From positions 806,001 to 870,000 of the forward strand of contig NZ_JAAALO010000003.1 of the NCBI RefSeq assembly GCF_009908295.1: 64,000 nucleotides of DNA, read 5' to 3'. Under the pieces are notes generated by a model. It was given only the letters and a program-made list of their open reading frames with translations, was not told where the DNA came from and made no database searches. This document shows, piece by piece, positions 11,388-20,061 of the stretch; within the stretch, counting starts at the first letter, position 1; every line of letters starts with the position of its first letter. The position numbers were made by a program, and so were the translations under genes. Source of the stretch: Micromonospora rubida (GTDB lineage: Bacteria > Actinomycetota > Actinomycetes > Mycobacteriales > Micromonosporaceae).

Positions 11388-11459
11388 GGTCCCTATGGAG
11401 CTGCCCCGTTTGTGCGGTCGGTGGAGCGGGCGCGTGGACGGGGCAGCTCCGTAGGGACC
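11388..11459. repeat. Long inverted repeat with 22-bp arms (shares a core with 62.5-62.8 kb)
   Basis: Arms 11388-11409 and 11438-11459 are complementary over 22 bases with one mismatch (a G-U pair in RNA) around a 28-base loop. The core GGAGCTGCCCCGTTTGTGCG (11397-11416) recurs at 62490 and 62567. No T-run follows, and no gene ends immediately upstream, so it looks like a dispersed repeat more than a dedicated terminator. Confidence 0.8.
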
Positions 11460-11861
11460 GGAAGGCAGGTCCCCGGGTGCGGGGCGCAGTCGTCAGGCCG
11501 CCCACCCGACTGCCCGGCGTGCGGGGCGGCGTGGGCGGTCGACGTGCCCGGAACATTCGCGGGAGAGGGGACACAGCGCAGGACCGGTCAGTCCGAGGCC
11601 CTGGCCAAGAATTCGGGTCATCCGCAAGGAGCGGAACGGGATTCCCGGAGAGTGGATGAACGTCGAGCGGGATCGGACACTCCGCTATTCCCGGCGGCGG
11701 GAATGCCGCGCTCTTGCGCTTGATCGGCACGAGACGCAGATTGATCATTGAGTGAAACTATGGGCTGAAGCCTTTGCCGGAGTTTCCACTGCTGCGTCCG
11801 CTTTGTTGGAGTCGCTGTCGGTCGGACATCTCCCGACATGCTCTATTCATGACATCGCGTT

Positions 11862-12194
11862 TTATGGCTGACGCCGAGTCGGGCATACGAACCGCCCCTT
11901 GACGTACACAACGTGGCATCCGAGAATCAGGAATGCCACTGCGGGGAAAGGGGTGAAAAGCAGGGCCGACCACGGAGGTAGGTGGCGGACGACGCCACAG
12001 AAGACAGCGGGGCCGGTCAGCGCCGCAATTCCCAGCCATGGCAGCGTCGACGACAGCGTGCGGGCCGCCTGAATAGCCTCACAGAGGCCTCTATTCGCTC
12101 GAAGAATGGGGGCGAGCGCCTGCGCGTCGATGCCGCCGATTCGTCGCAACTTCACGGGTTCCGGACAGATGATATGGAATCCGAGGTGGACCAT
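11862..12194 (-). CDS. Small putative membrane protein, divergent from the LamG gene
   Basis: A 110-codon frame with two hydrophobic segments near its C-terminus (LGIAALTGPAVFCGVV and LLFTPFPAVAFLILGCHVVY) separated by RHLPPWSA, and a basic tail KGRFVCPTRRQP. The polar N-terminal half ends around NRGLCEAIQAARTL. No family recognised. Third codon positions are G/C-biased in the last 70 codons, which supports coding, but the ATG at 12194 has only a weak GGA-type ribosome site. It lies head-to-head with the 2314-residue LamG protein, 87 bases apart, so shared regulation is possible. It could also be a chance frame. Confidence 0.42.
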   Translation of the reverse strand: MVHLGFHIICPEPVKLRRIGGIDAQALAPILRANRGLCEAIQAARTLSSTLPWLGIAALTGPAVFCGVVRHLPPWSALLFTPFPAVAFLILGCHVVYVKGRFVCPTRRQP

Positions 12195-12281
12195 GTTCCG
12201 AAAAGGATCGGTTCGGTGCGCGTCCGGGCCGATTCTGCAGTTTTTTGCGCCCACATGTGATTCGTCGACTTGGGGGAGTGA

Positions 12282-15200
12282 ATGCCGAACAAGAATCTGG
12301 TCAGGGTTTACAGCGACAGGAAGTACGTGTATACGACGATGGTGCGTCACCAGGGCACGACGGTGGCGTTCGCGATGGACGACTCCCGGCGTATCTACTA
12401 CAACGTGTTGAACCTGGATCTGGGCAGCCGCGAGCGAGGCGAGATCGACAGTTCGTACTGGAACGACAACCCGCCACTGCTCACATTCCCGAACGAGATC
12501 ACCGAGGTCGGCTTCGGTGGCGGCGAGACGGTCGGGGTGCCTGCGGTGCGGCTGGGCGGGCGGGCCGAGGTGGGCGCCGGGACGCAGCTCCAGCCCGAGG
12601 ACCTGGACGCGTTCCTGTCCACCACGGCCCGGCTGGGCGGCCAGGCGCCGTTCCAGGTCGTCTCGGACGGCAGGTACCTGATGCTGTTCCGCCAGTCGGT
12701 CGACGAGACGCACCCGGACGCGCTGTTCCGGCTGGCCGGCGGCGGTGCTTCTGCGGATGGAAGCCGGACGGACTACGCCCAGGCGGGCGGGGCCAAGGTG
12801 CCGGTGGTGTCCCGCACGGTCCTGTGCGACCGCTTCGTGCAGGTGGGCGCGACGGTCAAGCCGGTGCTCGAGGTGCGCTACCGGCGCAGCCGGACCAAGA
12901 CCTCGCCGGCCTCCACGGGTGACACCCTGGGCACCAGGGACCTGGACGGCAACCCGTTCTACGAGCCCACCCGGCAGTTGTCGTTCGTCCGTAACGTCGC
13001 CGACGGCGAGTTCGCGGTGCTGCTGCTGCCGACCCAGGTCAACGATGTGTCGCGGTGGCAACTGTTCGCCGTGAACGCGGTGACCGGCCGCATCGACGGG
13101 TTCAACGTCGAGCGGGCCGACGACGGGCTGTTCAACCTGGCGGGAACCCAGTTCTACACCAGCCCGGACCCGAGGTACGCGGCCTCGGTGCTTGAGCGTG
13201 AGCCCGGGGCGGACCCGTTCACGAAGAAGCCGCTGGTGCCGGTTCCGCTGCCGACCGACCGGGCGGGGACCGCGCTGCGGCTCGACGGCCAGGACGACCA
13301 CCTCGACCTGGGGAGTACGCCGAGTGCGCGGCTGCAGGGCGCGTACACGGTGGAGGCGTGGGTCAATCCGGCCGCCGCCGGTGGGGTCATCGTGGCCGCC
13401 GGGGACGGGACGCAGGCGGGGTCGTTCACGCTGCGGCTGACCTCCGCCCAGGCGCTGGTGTTGACCCATCCCGGCACCGGCAATACGGTCACCTCGCCGG
13501 AGGCGGCGGTGTCGACCAGTCGTTTCGCTCACGTCGCGGCGGTGTTCACCGGCGGCACCGGGGCCAAGGGCCGGTTGTACGTCGACGGCGTCGAGGTGGC
13601 CAACGGCTCGATGTCGTTCACTCCCTCCTCCTCCGGGGTGGTGACGTATGTCGGTGCCCGGCGGTCGGGGACCACCGCCGCCGAGTTCTTCCGTGGTGAC
13701 GTCGACGAGGTGCGTATCTGGAGCCAGGCGCGGACGGCCGCCGAGCTGGCCCGCGACTTCCGTCGCCGCCTCGCCGGCGTCGAGCCCGGCCTCGTCGCCT
13801 ACTACCGCTTCGACGAGGGCGGTGGGACCAGCGTCGCCGACCACACCGACAACGGGTTCAACGGCACCGTGAGGGGCAGCGCGGCGTGGGTGACCTCGGG
13901 CGCGCCGGTGGGCGACAGCCCGGGGCTGTCCCGGGAGACGTTCGGTTTCGCGGGCCGGTCGCTCACCTCCGGGGTGGCCGCAGCGCTGTACTTCCAGCAG
14001 GAAGAAACCGCCGCCGGGTACGCCGAGCAGCCCAGCCCGGCGAAGCGGCAGGCGCGGGTCCTGCTGGCGTGCCCGACGGTCGACGCCGCCGCCCCGGGCG
14101 GCAATCCGCTGCTCGCGACCCTCGACCTCGCCCTCGCCGCCGACGGCCGGCTCGCGCAGGTACCCCGGTCGGTCACGCTGTCCACCATCGGGCGTCCCGA
14201 CCCGACCAAGGACATGGACGTGCTCAGCGCGGCCCAGGACGCGGTCACGGCCACGCAGGCGAAGCTGGTCTTGGACCAGCATCTCCTTGACCAGGCAGAC
14301 CAGGCAGTACGGGACACGAACCCGGGGTACCAGTACTGGAACGACAGGTACTGGGCCTTCGTGAACTCCGGCTACTGCTACGACGAGGGGTGGTTCGTCT
14401 GGCCCCACGATCGTTCGGGTCGGGCGAACAGCCTGCTGGGGTCGCTGAATTCGGCATCCTCGGTCTACAACGCGGCCGTCCGGTCGCAGGAGGACGCGAA
14501 GGCGCAACTGGCCCGGGACCAGACGCTGCTGGCGGACCGGCAGGCCGCGCTGGCCGCGCTGAGCGGAGGGTTGCAGGGCGGCGACGACGTGGTGTTGGCG
14601 ATGCCGACGGTTGCCGTCGACAACGCCGGGCTGAGCATTTTCGGCGCGGTGCTGGCGTTCGCGTGGAGCCGGAGCGCCCCGGTTCTGCTCGACAGCGCGA
14701 CCGGCGAGGTGGTGCTGTACTTCCGGGGCATCGACGGGCAGTTCTTCTCCGTCTACTACGACGTCACCGCCTCCCGGGCGGCCAAGCAGATCACGCTCCC
14801 GTCCGGTCGGCTGGCGCTGACCAGCCGGGACACCGGGGTCGCCCTGCCCGAGCTGGGTTTCACCGTGTCGGCGGGTCCGGACGCCGATCGCTGCACGGTG
14901 GTGGTCACCCGTACGGCGAACAACACGACCCACACCGAGACGTTCAACGCGGTGCCCCGGCGCGCCGATCAGTTCGCGGCGGTGCTCAACGGCACCCCGG
15001 CCGGGGACCTGCTGGGCACGGTCGCCTCGGTCCAGGCCAGCACCGTCACCCTCACGGCACCGCTGGCCGCGTCACTGGCGGCGGGCACCAAGGTCAGCGT
15101 GGCCGGATCGGTCTACCAGCTGCGGGACTCCGTGCCCGCCGTCTCCACCTTCACCTTGACCACGAGCCCGGGCGCGGTGACGGCGGGCGCACAGGTGCGG

Positions 15201-18200
15201 ACGGTCGTCTACGACTACGCCTCGGCCACGTCCAGCCGCCCCGGGACGCGGCTGGGCGGCGGCTCGCTGCTCGTCGCGGTCGACGCCGGTGCGGCCACCG
15301 GCGCGGTGCCCAACGGCACGGCCGCCGATGTCGTAGCGGGGCGGGGCAACCGCTGGCAGGGCCACGCCCCCGGGCGTGCGTTCGGGTTCGACGGCACCAA
15401 GCGGCTCGCTCTTCCGGCCGCCCAACAGCCTCGGGCGGCGATGGCCGGCGATCTCACCCTGGAAGCCTGGGCCAACCCGGCCGGCACGCAGAGCCGCATC
15501 GTGCACGCCAACCTGCCCGGCAGCCCCACCACCCGGTACACCCTCGGCGTCTCCGGCGCGTCCTACCCCTCGGCGCTGGAGTTCAACGGGAGCGGCGACT
15601 ACCTGGACTGCGGCACCGGCATCGATCTGACCGGCACCTCCTTCACCGTGGAGTTCTGGGCCAAGCGCCTGACGACCGGCCGGGACGACTACTTCGTCGG
15701 CCTCGGACCCATGGCCGCGAAGACGGACCAGTACCTGCACATCGGGTTCCGTTCCAACAACGCCTTCACGATGGACTTCTACTCCGACAGCCTGAACCTC
15801 TCTTCCTCCTACAGCGACACGAACTGGCACCACTGGGCCTGCGTGTACGACCGGGAGGGCACCAACCGCAACCAGATCATCTACCGGGACGGCGTGGAAG
15901 TCGGTCGCCGCCCCGCCACCGGGCACTTCACCGGCACCGGCAAACTCCTGCTCGGCCGGATCGTCACCGACTACTGGGACTGCAAGGCGTACGCCCAGTT
16001 CGACGAGGTGCGGATCTGGGGTCGCGTCCGTACCGCCGAGGAGTTGACGGCGGACAAGGACCGTCGGCTGACCGGGCGGGAGACCGGCCTGCTCGGCTAC
16101 TGGAACTTCACCGGCCGCCGGACCACGGACCTGACCGGACGGGGTAACGACGCCACCATCGCCGGAAACCCCAGGGTCGTCGGCTCCCAGTTCCCCGGCT
16201 ACAAGATCCTCGCCGGGGTAGGCGATCAGCTCGTGCGCAGCCGGGACGTCTACCCGGCCGGTCAGTGGGGCCACCTCGCGGCGGTCTTCGAGCAGGACTG
16301 GGCGCTGCGCTTCGACGGCGCAGCGTGGCTCGACACCGGCCGGGCCGACGCCCTCGACGTCACGGGCGATCTGACGATCGAGTTGTCCCTTCGGCTCGAC
16401 GCGTTGGGCCACACCCACGGACTCGTCTGCAAGGGCGGGCTGGCCGACGGTGCCGGCGGCACGGTGCCGTACGCCCTCTACGTGCAGCCCGACGGGGCGC
16501 TGGCCTTCACCTACGAGAACACCGCGAGCACCCAGCCGGGCACCGCAGTCTCCACGACCAAGCTGCAGGCAGGCGTGTTCACCCGGGTCGCGGTCGTCCG
16601 CAAAGCCATCTCGAACGGCAATGCGTCGGAGATCCAGTTCCACGTGAACGGCGCGGCGGCAGGCTCCTCCAATCTCATCGGCCCGGCGCCGACGGGCAAC
16701 GACGGGCTCCTCGAAATCGGCCGCTACCGCAGCGGCCAGACCGGGCACGGGCTGCGCGGCGTGCTCAGCGAGGCACGGCTGTGGAACGTCGCCCGGGAGG
16801 CGGCGAAGATCGGCGTGACGGTCAGTGAGAGCACGCCTGGACTGGTCGCCCAGTGGACGTTCCCGGAGGACGCCGGGAACACCACCGCCGACGTCACCGG
16901 CACCTACCCCGGCAGGCTGCACGGCGCCGCCTGGGTCAAGACACCGGACCCGAACGGCAACCGGTTCCGGCTCTACTGCAACGGCGACGCGACCCCCGCC
17001 GACCCGATCCCGGCCACCGACGCCCTCGTCACCGCCGGCTACGGGCCCGAACAGTTCACCATCGGCGGCTACACGACCACCGGCAACATTCTGCGCGACG
17101 CCTACGCCGGCACCCTCGACGAGATCCGGGTGTGGCAGACCGCGCGGACCGGCGAGCAGATCCTCGACAACGCCTTCACCCGACTGCGCGGCGAGTCCGA
17201 GGACCTCGTCTGCTACTACCCGTTCGACGCCGCCTCGACCGCCACCGGCGCACCGATCCTCGACGCCGGACCGCGCGGGAACAACCTGATCACCGCCACC
17301 GGCAGCGAGCCCACCATCGTGCTCTCCACGGCACCCGTCTCCACCGACACCGCGGAGGTCCGCTCGGCGCTGACCGGCATCCGGACCGCCTTCCACGATT
17401 TCATCGGCAACTCTCCCGCCGTCGCCGAATACGCCGACGTCCAACGGATCCCGCACCGGGGCATGCAGGGCGTGATGAAACGCTCCTACACCTACCAGCA
17501 GGCCGGACGCTGGTACCTCATCACCGGTTACAAGGTCGGCAACCTGGTCAGCAAGTGGGTCGGCCAGGCCCAGTTCGACCCGCAACTCGTCGGCTACATC
17601 GAGGGGGCGCCGCCGGTGCCCTCGGAGAACCTCGTCAAGCGTCCGGGCACCGACGACTACATCGACGCCGCCACCGTCTCCTTCGTCCAGGCCGAGGAGG
17701 TCACCAACACGCTGTCGTCCAGCAAAGAGACCAGCATGGACGTCTCGGCGAAGCTGAAGTTCTCCTGGGAGGTCTCGGCCGACATCCTGTCGATCACCGC
17801 CCCCCTCGGTGTGGGCACGGCTCAGCCGCTCGCCAAACTCTCCATGGAGGGCAACCTGGAGTTCGGCCTCGACTACTCCAACGGCTGGACCAGCGAGGCC
17901 GAGGTGTCCGAAGGCAGCAACACCACCCGCACCAGCACCGTCGCGCTCAGCGGCGCGTGGGAGGACCCGAGCCGCCCGCTCAACCCGGCCGCCGGCCAGC
18001 GCTGGGTACCGGCCAACACCGGCTACGCCCTCGTCCAGTCCGAGACCGCAGACGTCTTCGCGCTGCGCCTCGAACACACCGGGGCGCTGGTCGCCTACCG
18101 GATGATGCCCAACCCCGACATTCCCCGGGACTGGAACATCATCGAGTTCCAGATCAACCCCCTGTACACCAAGCAGGGCACCCTCGACGGGCTCGTCGGC

Positions 18201-19226
18201 TACGGGCTGGCCGGCCCCTTCCCCGACCCCGCCCACTATCCGACCGCCGGTGACGGCGCCGAATACAGCTACTTCAAACCCCGCGAGGCGTACGCCCTCA
18301 AACGCCGCGTCGAGCGCCAGGCCCAACAGTTGCAGAGCTACTACGACTCGGTGTCCACCGAGACCCACGCTCCCAACCGGACCGCGGAGAAGGCCAAGGA
18401 GGTCGCCAACAGGTCGTCGGCCCGCCGCAACCTGGCCAACACCTACGTCTGGACCGCCGGCGGCGGCTTCTTCGCCGAATCCACCGAAACCACCGATTCG
18501 GTGACCGAAACCACCGGCGGCTCCTACTCGATCAAGGGCACCCTCAGCGGCGGCGGCATGTTCGAACTCGCCGGAGCCGCCGGCGGCACGAAGATGGGCT
18601 TCGAAGCCAGCATCGGCGGCGGCACCAGCGTCACCCGCACCAGGTCCAAGTCCTCCAGCAGGACGTTCGGGCTCGACGTCGCCTGCACCGGCGGCCGGGA
18701 CCTCCAGCGATACAAGGACGGCGAGACCCCCGTCTACGACCCCGCCACCAACCAGCCCGTCACCAGCCCCGGCAGGGTCGACGCCTACCGGTTCATGACC
18801 TTCTACCTCGACGTCACCAAGGACAACTTCGAAGACTTCTACGGCAAGATCATCGACCCGCTCTGGCTCGCCACCTCGCCCCAGGCCGCCGCCCTACGCC
18901 AAGCCAATCAGGCCGACCAGAAACCACCCTGCTGGCGGGTCTTCCACCGGGTCACCTTCGTCAGCCGCCTGCTCGACCCCGTCGCCGCCTCTCCCAGCGC
19001 CCCGCCGTCCCTGGCCAAGGCCCTGCAGGGCGAAGGCTTCAGCAGCATCTACGACCTGATCCAGACCCTCGAATCCGACATCAGGAGCAGCCCGGCGAAC
19101 GTCGCCAACCTCGCCAACCTGAGCGCAGCCACCACCGAGGTGCTCACCAAGAAGCTGTACCGGCTCACCCCGTACACCCAGGAGATCATCGTGCACGTCG
19201 CCCGCTACTTCGGCATCGACCGATGA
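12282..19226 (+). CDS. Giant LamG (concanavalin-like) protein with nested domains and pore-former-like C-terminal region
   Basis: A 2314-residue protein with no signal peptide or membrane helix; GGGGAG six bases upstream supports the ATG. Layout: 1-325 beta-rich region of unknown family (SDGRYLMLFRQS motif); LamG-1 about 330-540 (ALRLDGQDDHLDL to AAWVTSG); about 644-763 helical, probably coiled coil, interrupted by an aromatic segment (YQYWNDRYWAF); 780-1020 beta-rich; then LamG-A in three pieces (about 1030-1093, 1307-1339, 1556-1680), with complete LamG-B (1094-1306) and LamG-C (1340-1555) inserted between the pieces. Each LamG ends with DEVRIW-like and YYRFD/YWNF-like strands. Residues 1690-2314 include Ser/Thr-rich alternating stretches at about 1808-1893 and 2068-2137. 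LamG domains bind glycans or proteins; a cell-surface or toxin-like role is inference. A hairpin terminator follows. Confidence 0.9.
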   Translation: MPNKNLVRVYSDRKYVYTTMVRHQGTTVAFAMDDSRRIYYNVLNLDLGSRERGEIDSSYWNDNPPLLTFPNEITEVGFGGGETVGVPAVRLGGRAEVGAGTQLQPEDLDAFLSTTARLGGQAPFQVVSDGRYLMLFRQSVDETHPDALFRLAGGGASADGSRTDYAQAGGAKVPVVSRTVLCDRFVQVGATVKPVLEVRYRRSRTKTSPASTGDTLGTRDLDGNPFYEPTRQLSFVRNVADGEFAVLLLPTQVNDVSRWQLFAVNAVTGRIDGFNVERADDGLFNLAGTQFYTSPDPRYAASVLEREPGADPFTKKPLVPVPLPTDRAGTALRLDGQDDHLDLGSTPSARLQGAYTVEAWVNPAAAGGVIVAAGDGTQAGSFTLRLTSAQALVLTHPGTGNTVTSPEAAVSTSRFAHVAAVFTGGTGAKGRLYVDGVEVANGSMSFTPSSSGVVTYVGARRSGTTAAEFFRGDVDEVRIWSQARTAAELARDFRRRLAGVEPGLVAYYRFDEGGGTSVADHTDNGFNGTVRGSAAWVTSGAPVGDSPGLSRETFGFAGRSLTSGVAAALYFQQEETAAGYAEQPSPAKRQARVLLACPTVDAAAPGGNPLLATLDLALAADGRLAQVPRSVTLSTIGRPDPTKDMDVLSAAQDAVTATQAKLVLDQHLLDQADQAVRDTNPGYQYWNDRYWAFVNSGYCYDEGWFVWPHDRSGRANSLLGSLNSASSVYNAAVRSQEDAKAQLARDQTLLADRQAALAALSGGLQGGDDVVLAMPTVAVDNAGLSIFGAVLAFAWSRSAPVLLDSATGEVVLYFRGIDGQFFSVYYDVTASRAAKQITLPSGRLALTSRDTGVALPELGFTVSAGPDADRCTVVVTRTANNTTHTETFNAVPRRADQFAAVLNGTPAGDLLGTVASVQASTVTLTAPLAASLAAGTKVSVAGSVYQLRDSVPAVSTFTLTTSPGAVTAGAQVRTVVYDYASATSSRPGTRLGGGSLLVAVDAGAATGAVPNGTAADVVAGRGNRWQGHAPGRAFGFDGTKRLALPAAQQPRAAMAGDLTLEAWANPAGTQSRIVHANLPGSPTTRYTLGVSGASYPSALEFNGSGDYLDCGTGIDLTGTSFTVEFWAKRLTTGRDDYFVGLGPMAAKTDQYLHIGFRSNNAFTMDFYSDSLNLSSSYSDTNWHHWACVYDREGTNRNQIIYRDGVEVGRRPATGHFTGTGKLLLGRIVTDYWDCKAYAQFDEVRIWGRVRTAEELTADKDRRLTGRETGLLGYWNFTGRRTTDLTGRGNDATIAGNPRVVGSQFPGYKILAGVGDQLVRSRDVYPAGQWGHLAAVFEQDWALRFDGAAWLDTGRADALDVTGDLTIELSLRLDALGHTHGLVCKGGLADGAGGTVPYALYVQPDGALAFTYENTASTQPGTAVSTTKLQAGVFTRVAVVRKAISNGNASEIQFHVNGAAAGSSNLIGPAPTGNDGLLEIGRYRSGQTGHGLRGVLSEARLWNVAREAAKIGVTVSESTPGLVAQWTFPEDAGNTTADVTGTYPGRLHGAAWVKTPDPNGNRFRLYCNGDATPADPIPATDALVTAGYGPEQFTIGGYTTTGNILRDAYAGTLDEIRVWQTARTGEQILDNAFTRLRGESEDLVCYYPFDAASTATGAPILDAGPRGNNLITATGSEPTIVLSTAPVSTDTAEVRSALTGIRTAFHDFIGNSPAVAEYADVQRIPHRGMQGVMKRSYTYQQAGRWYLITGYKVGNLVSKWVGQAQFDPQLVGYIEGAPPVPSENLVKRPGTDDYIDAATVSFVQAEEVTNTLSSSKETSMDVSAKLKFSWEVSADILSITAPLGVGTAQPLAKLSMEGNLEFGLDYSNGWTSEAEVSEGSNTTRTSTVALSGAWEDPSRPLNPAAGQRWVPANTGYALVQSETADVFALRLEHTGALVAYRMMPNPDIPRDWNIIEFQINPLYTKQGTLDGLVGYGLAGPFPDPAHYPTAGDGAEYSYFKPREAYALKRRVERQAQQLQSYYDSVSTETHAPNRTAEKAKEVANRSSARRNLANTYVWTAGGGFFAESTETTDSVTETTGGSYSIKGTLSGGGMFELAGAAGGTKMGFEASIGGGTSVTRTRSKSSSRTFGLDVACTGGRDLQRYKDGETPVYDPATNQPVTSPGRVDAYRFMTFYLDVTKDNFEDFYGKIIDPLWLATSPQAAALRQANQADQKPPCWRVFHRVTFVSRLLDPVAASPSAPPSLAKALQGEGFSSIYDLIQTLESDIRSSPANVANLANLSAATTEVLTKKLYRLTPYTQEIIVHVARYFGIDR

Positions 19227-19276
19227 CCTCGCGACCTCGGCCGAGGTGATCGGCCCGTAGGTACTTCAGGGCCGGC

Positions 19277-19312
19277 GGCCCTCCGGCGCAGCCACTCGCT
19301 GCGCCGGGGGCC
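19277..19312 (+). terminator. Hairpin terminator of the LamG gene
   Basis: Arms GGCCCTCCGGCGCAGC and GCTGCGCCGGGGGCC pair with a single bulged base around the five-base loop CACTC, about 50 bases after the stop codon. Confidence 0.65.
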
Positions 19313-19417
19313 GTCTCTGCGCTTGGGGGATCAGCCCACGGGGCCGATCCTTTTCGCCAGGTCGACGAAGGACTGCCAGGTGCCGGGGTGAGGTGGAGGG
19401 CGCTGAACCTGTGCGGT

Positions 19418-19885
19418 TCAGTCGACTCGCAAGGCCAACAGGGCGCTCTTGAGCTCATGTTCGATGTACTGACGGGGGTCTTGGCCGGCGACCATGAGCA
19501 GGTAGGTGTCCTGCCCGGTCGGGACCCTCGGCACAGAGAACCGGAACTGGCAGGTGCCGTCGGTGAGCGCGCGGGCGTCGGTCAGCTTCCCGCCAGCGAA
19601 CCCGTCGCGGGTCGTGATCAGCACCGGCGCGCCGTCCTTGACGCCGGCGTGGTCGCCCGTGCCGCCGCAGCCGCCGTGGTCGTCCCTGACGAAGGACGCG
19701 CTGTCGCCGAGCAGCACCGCGCCGGAGACCACGAACGTCTCCGTTGGCGGTCGGCTCGCTGCGGCAGGAGTACGGGTCTTGCTGCTGTTCAGGAACATGG
19801 TGACGGCGAGTGCGAGCCCGGCTGCCGCGCCGGCCCACATCCAGACCGAACGATGTGTGGTCGGTGCTGAACGCAACGGCTGCAT
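19418..19885 (-). CDS. Membrane-anchored extracytoplasmic hypothetical protein
   Basis: A 155-residue protein with a short cytoplasmic tail, one transmembrane helix about residues 15-32 (MWAGAAAGLALAVTMFL) and a roughly 120-residue outer domain. That domain contains DDHGGCGGTGDHAGVKDGAP and GTCQFRFSVPRVPTGQDTYL, a beta-rich pattern with two Cys that could form a disulfide. A similar short anchored architecture is common in actinobacteria, but no named family was recognised. The ATG is chosen for its GGAGAG ribosome site 6-11 bases upstream. It converges on the LamG gene; the two are separated by the LamG terminator. Confidence 0.7.
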   Translation of the reverse strand: MQPLRSAPTTHRSVWMWAGAAAGLALAVTMFLNSSKTRTPAAASRPPTETFVVSGAVLLGDSASFVRDDHGGCGGTGDHAGVKDGAPVLITTRDGFAGGKLTDARALTDGTCQFRFSVPRVPTGQDTYLLMVAGQDPRQYIEHELKSALLALRVD

Positions 19886-20061
19886 GTGGTCTCTCCTGCA
19901 GAGGATGGGGCGGCGGGCGCCAGCGGAGTGTGATCGACGACCGCTTATCACCGCAACCCTGCTTGCGTCCGGGTCCTGCGCGGCATTTCGGCGGAGCGGC
20001 GCCCCAGCGTGGCCGGCAGGCATCGAGGGAGGCTCAGTCCTCGCCGACCGGCGGGGCGTGG

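Larger units (their letters stand above)
11004..11861. other. Gene-poor 0.86-kb region with repeats
   Basis: No reading frame here has a convincing start, composition or domain. It contains a 30-bp tandem duplication (from 11321), a 22-bp-arm inverted repeat (11388-11459) and, to the right of 11560, noticeably more A/T than flanking genes. It separates the DUF456 operon from the LamG block. Confidence 0.6.

Noticed and set aside
11164..11748. 194-codon frame on the minus strand in the gene-poor region
   Set aside because: Spans the tandem duplication and the inverted repeat, has no recognisable domain, and its composition looks random.
11982..12260. 92-codon plus-strand frame before the LamG gene
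   Set aside because: Highly charged translation without hydrophobic or domain pattern; the opposite strand has better coding character.
15072..18368. 1098-codon minus-strand frame opposite the LamG gene
   Set aside because: Val/Gly/Arg-rich shadow with no domain; the plus strand has repeated LamG signatures.
12282..19226. Toxin-complex or contractile-injection-system cargo
   Set aside because: No sheath, tube, baseplate, TcB/TcC or Rhs-type gene is present; only domain resemblance supports a toxin idea, so it is kept as a hypothesis.
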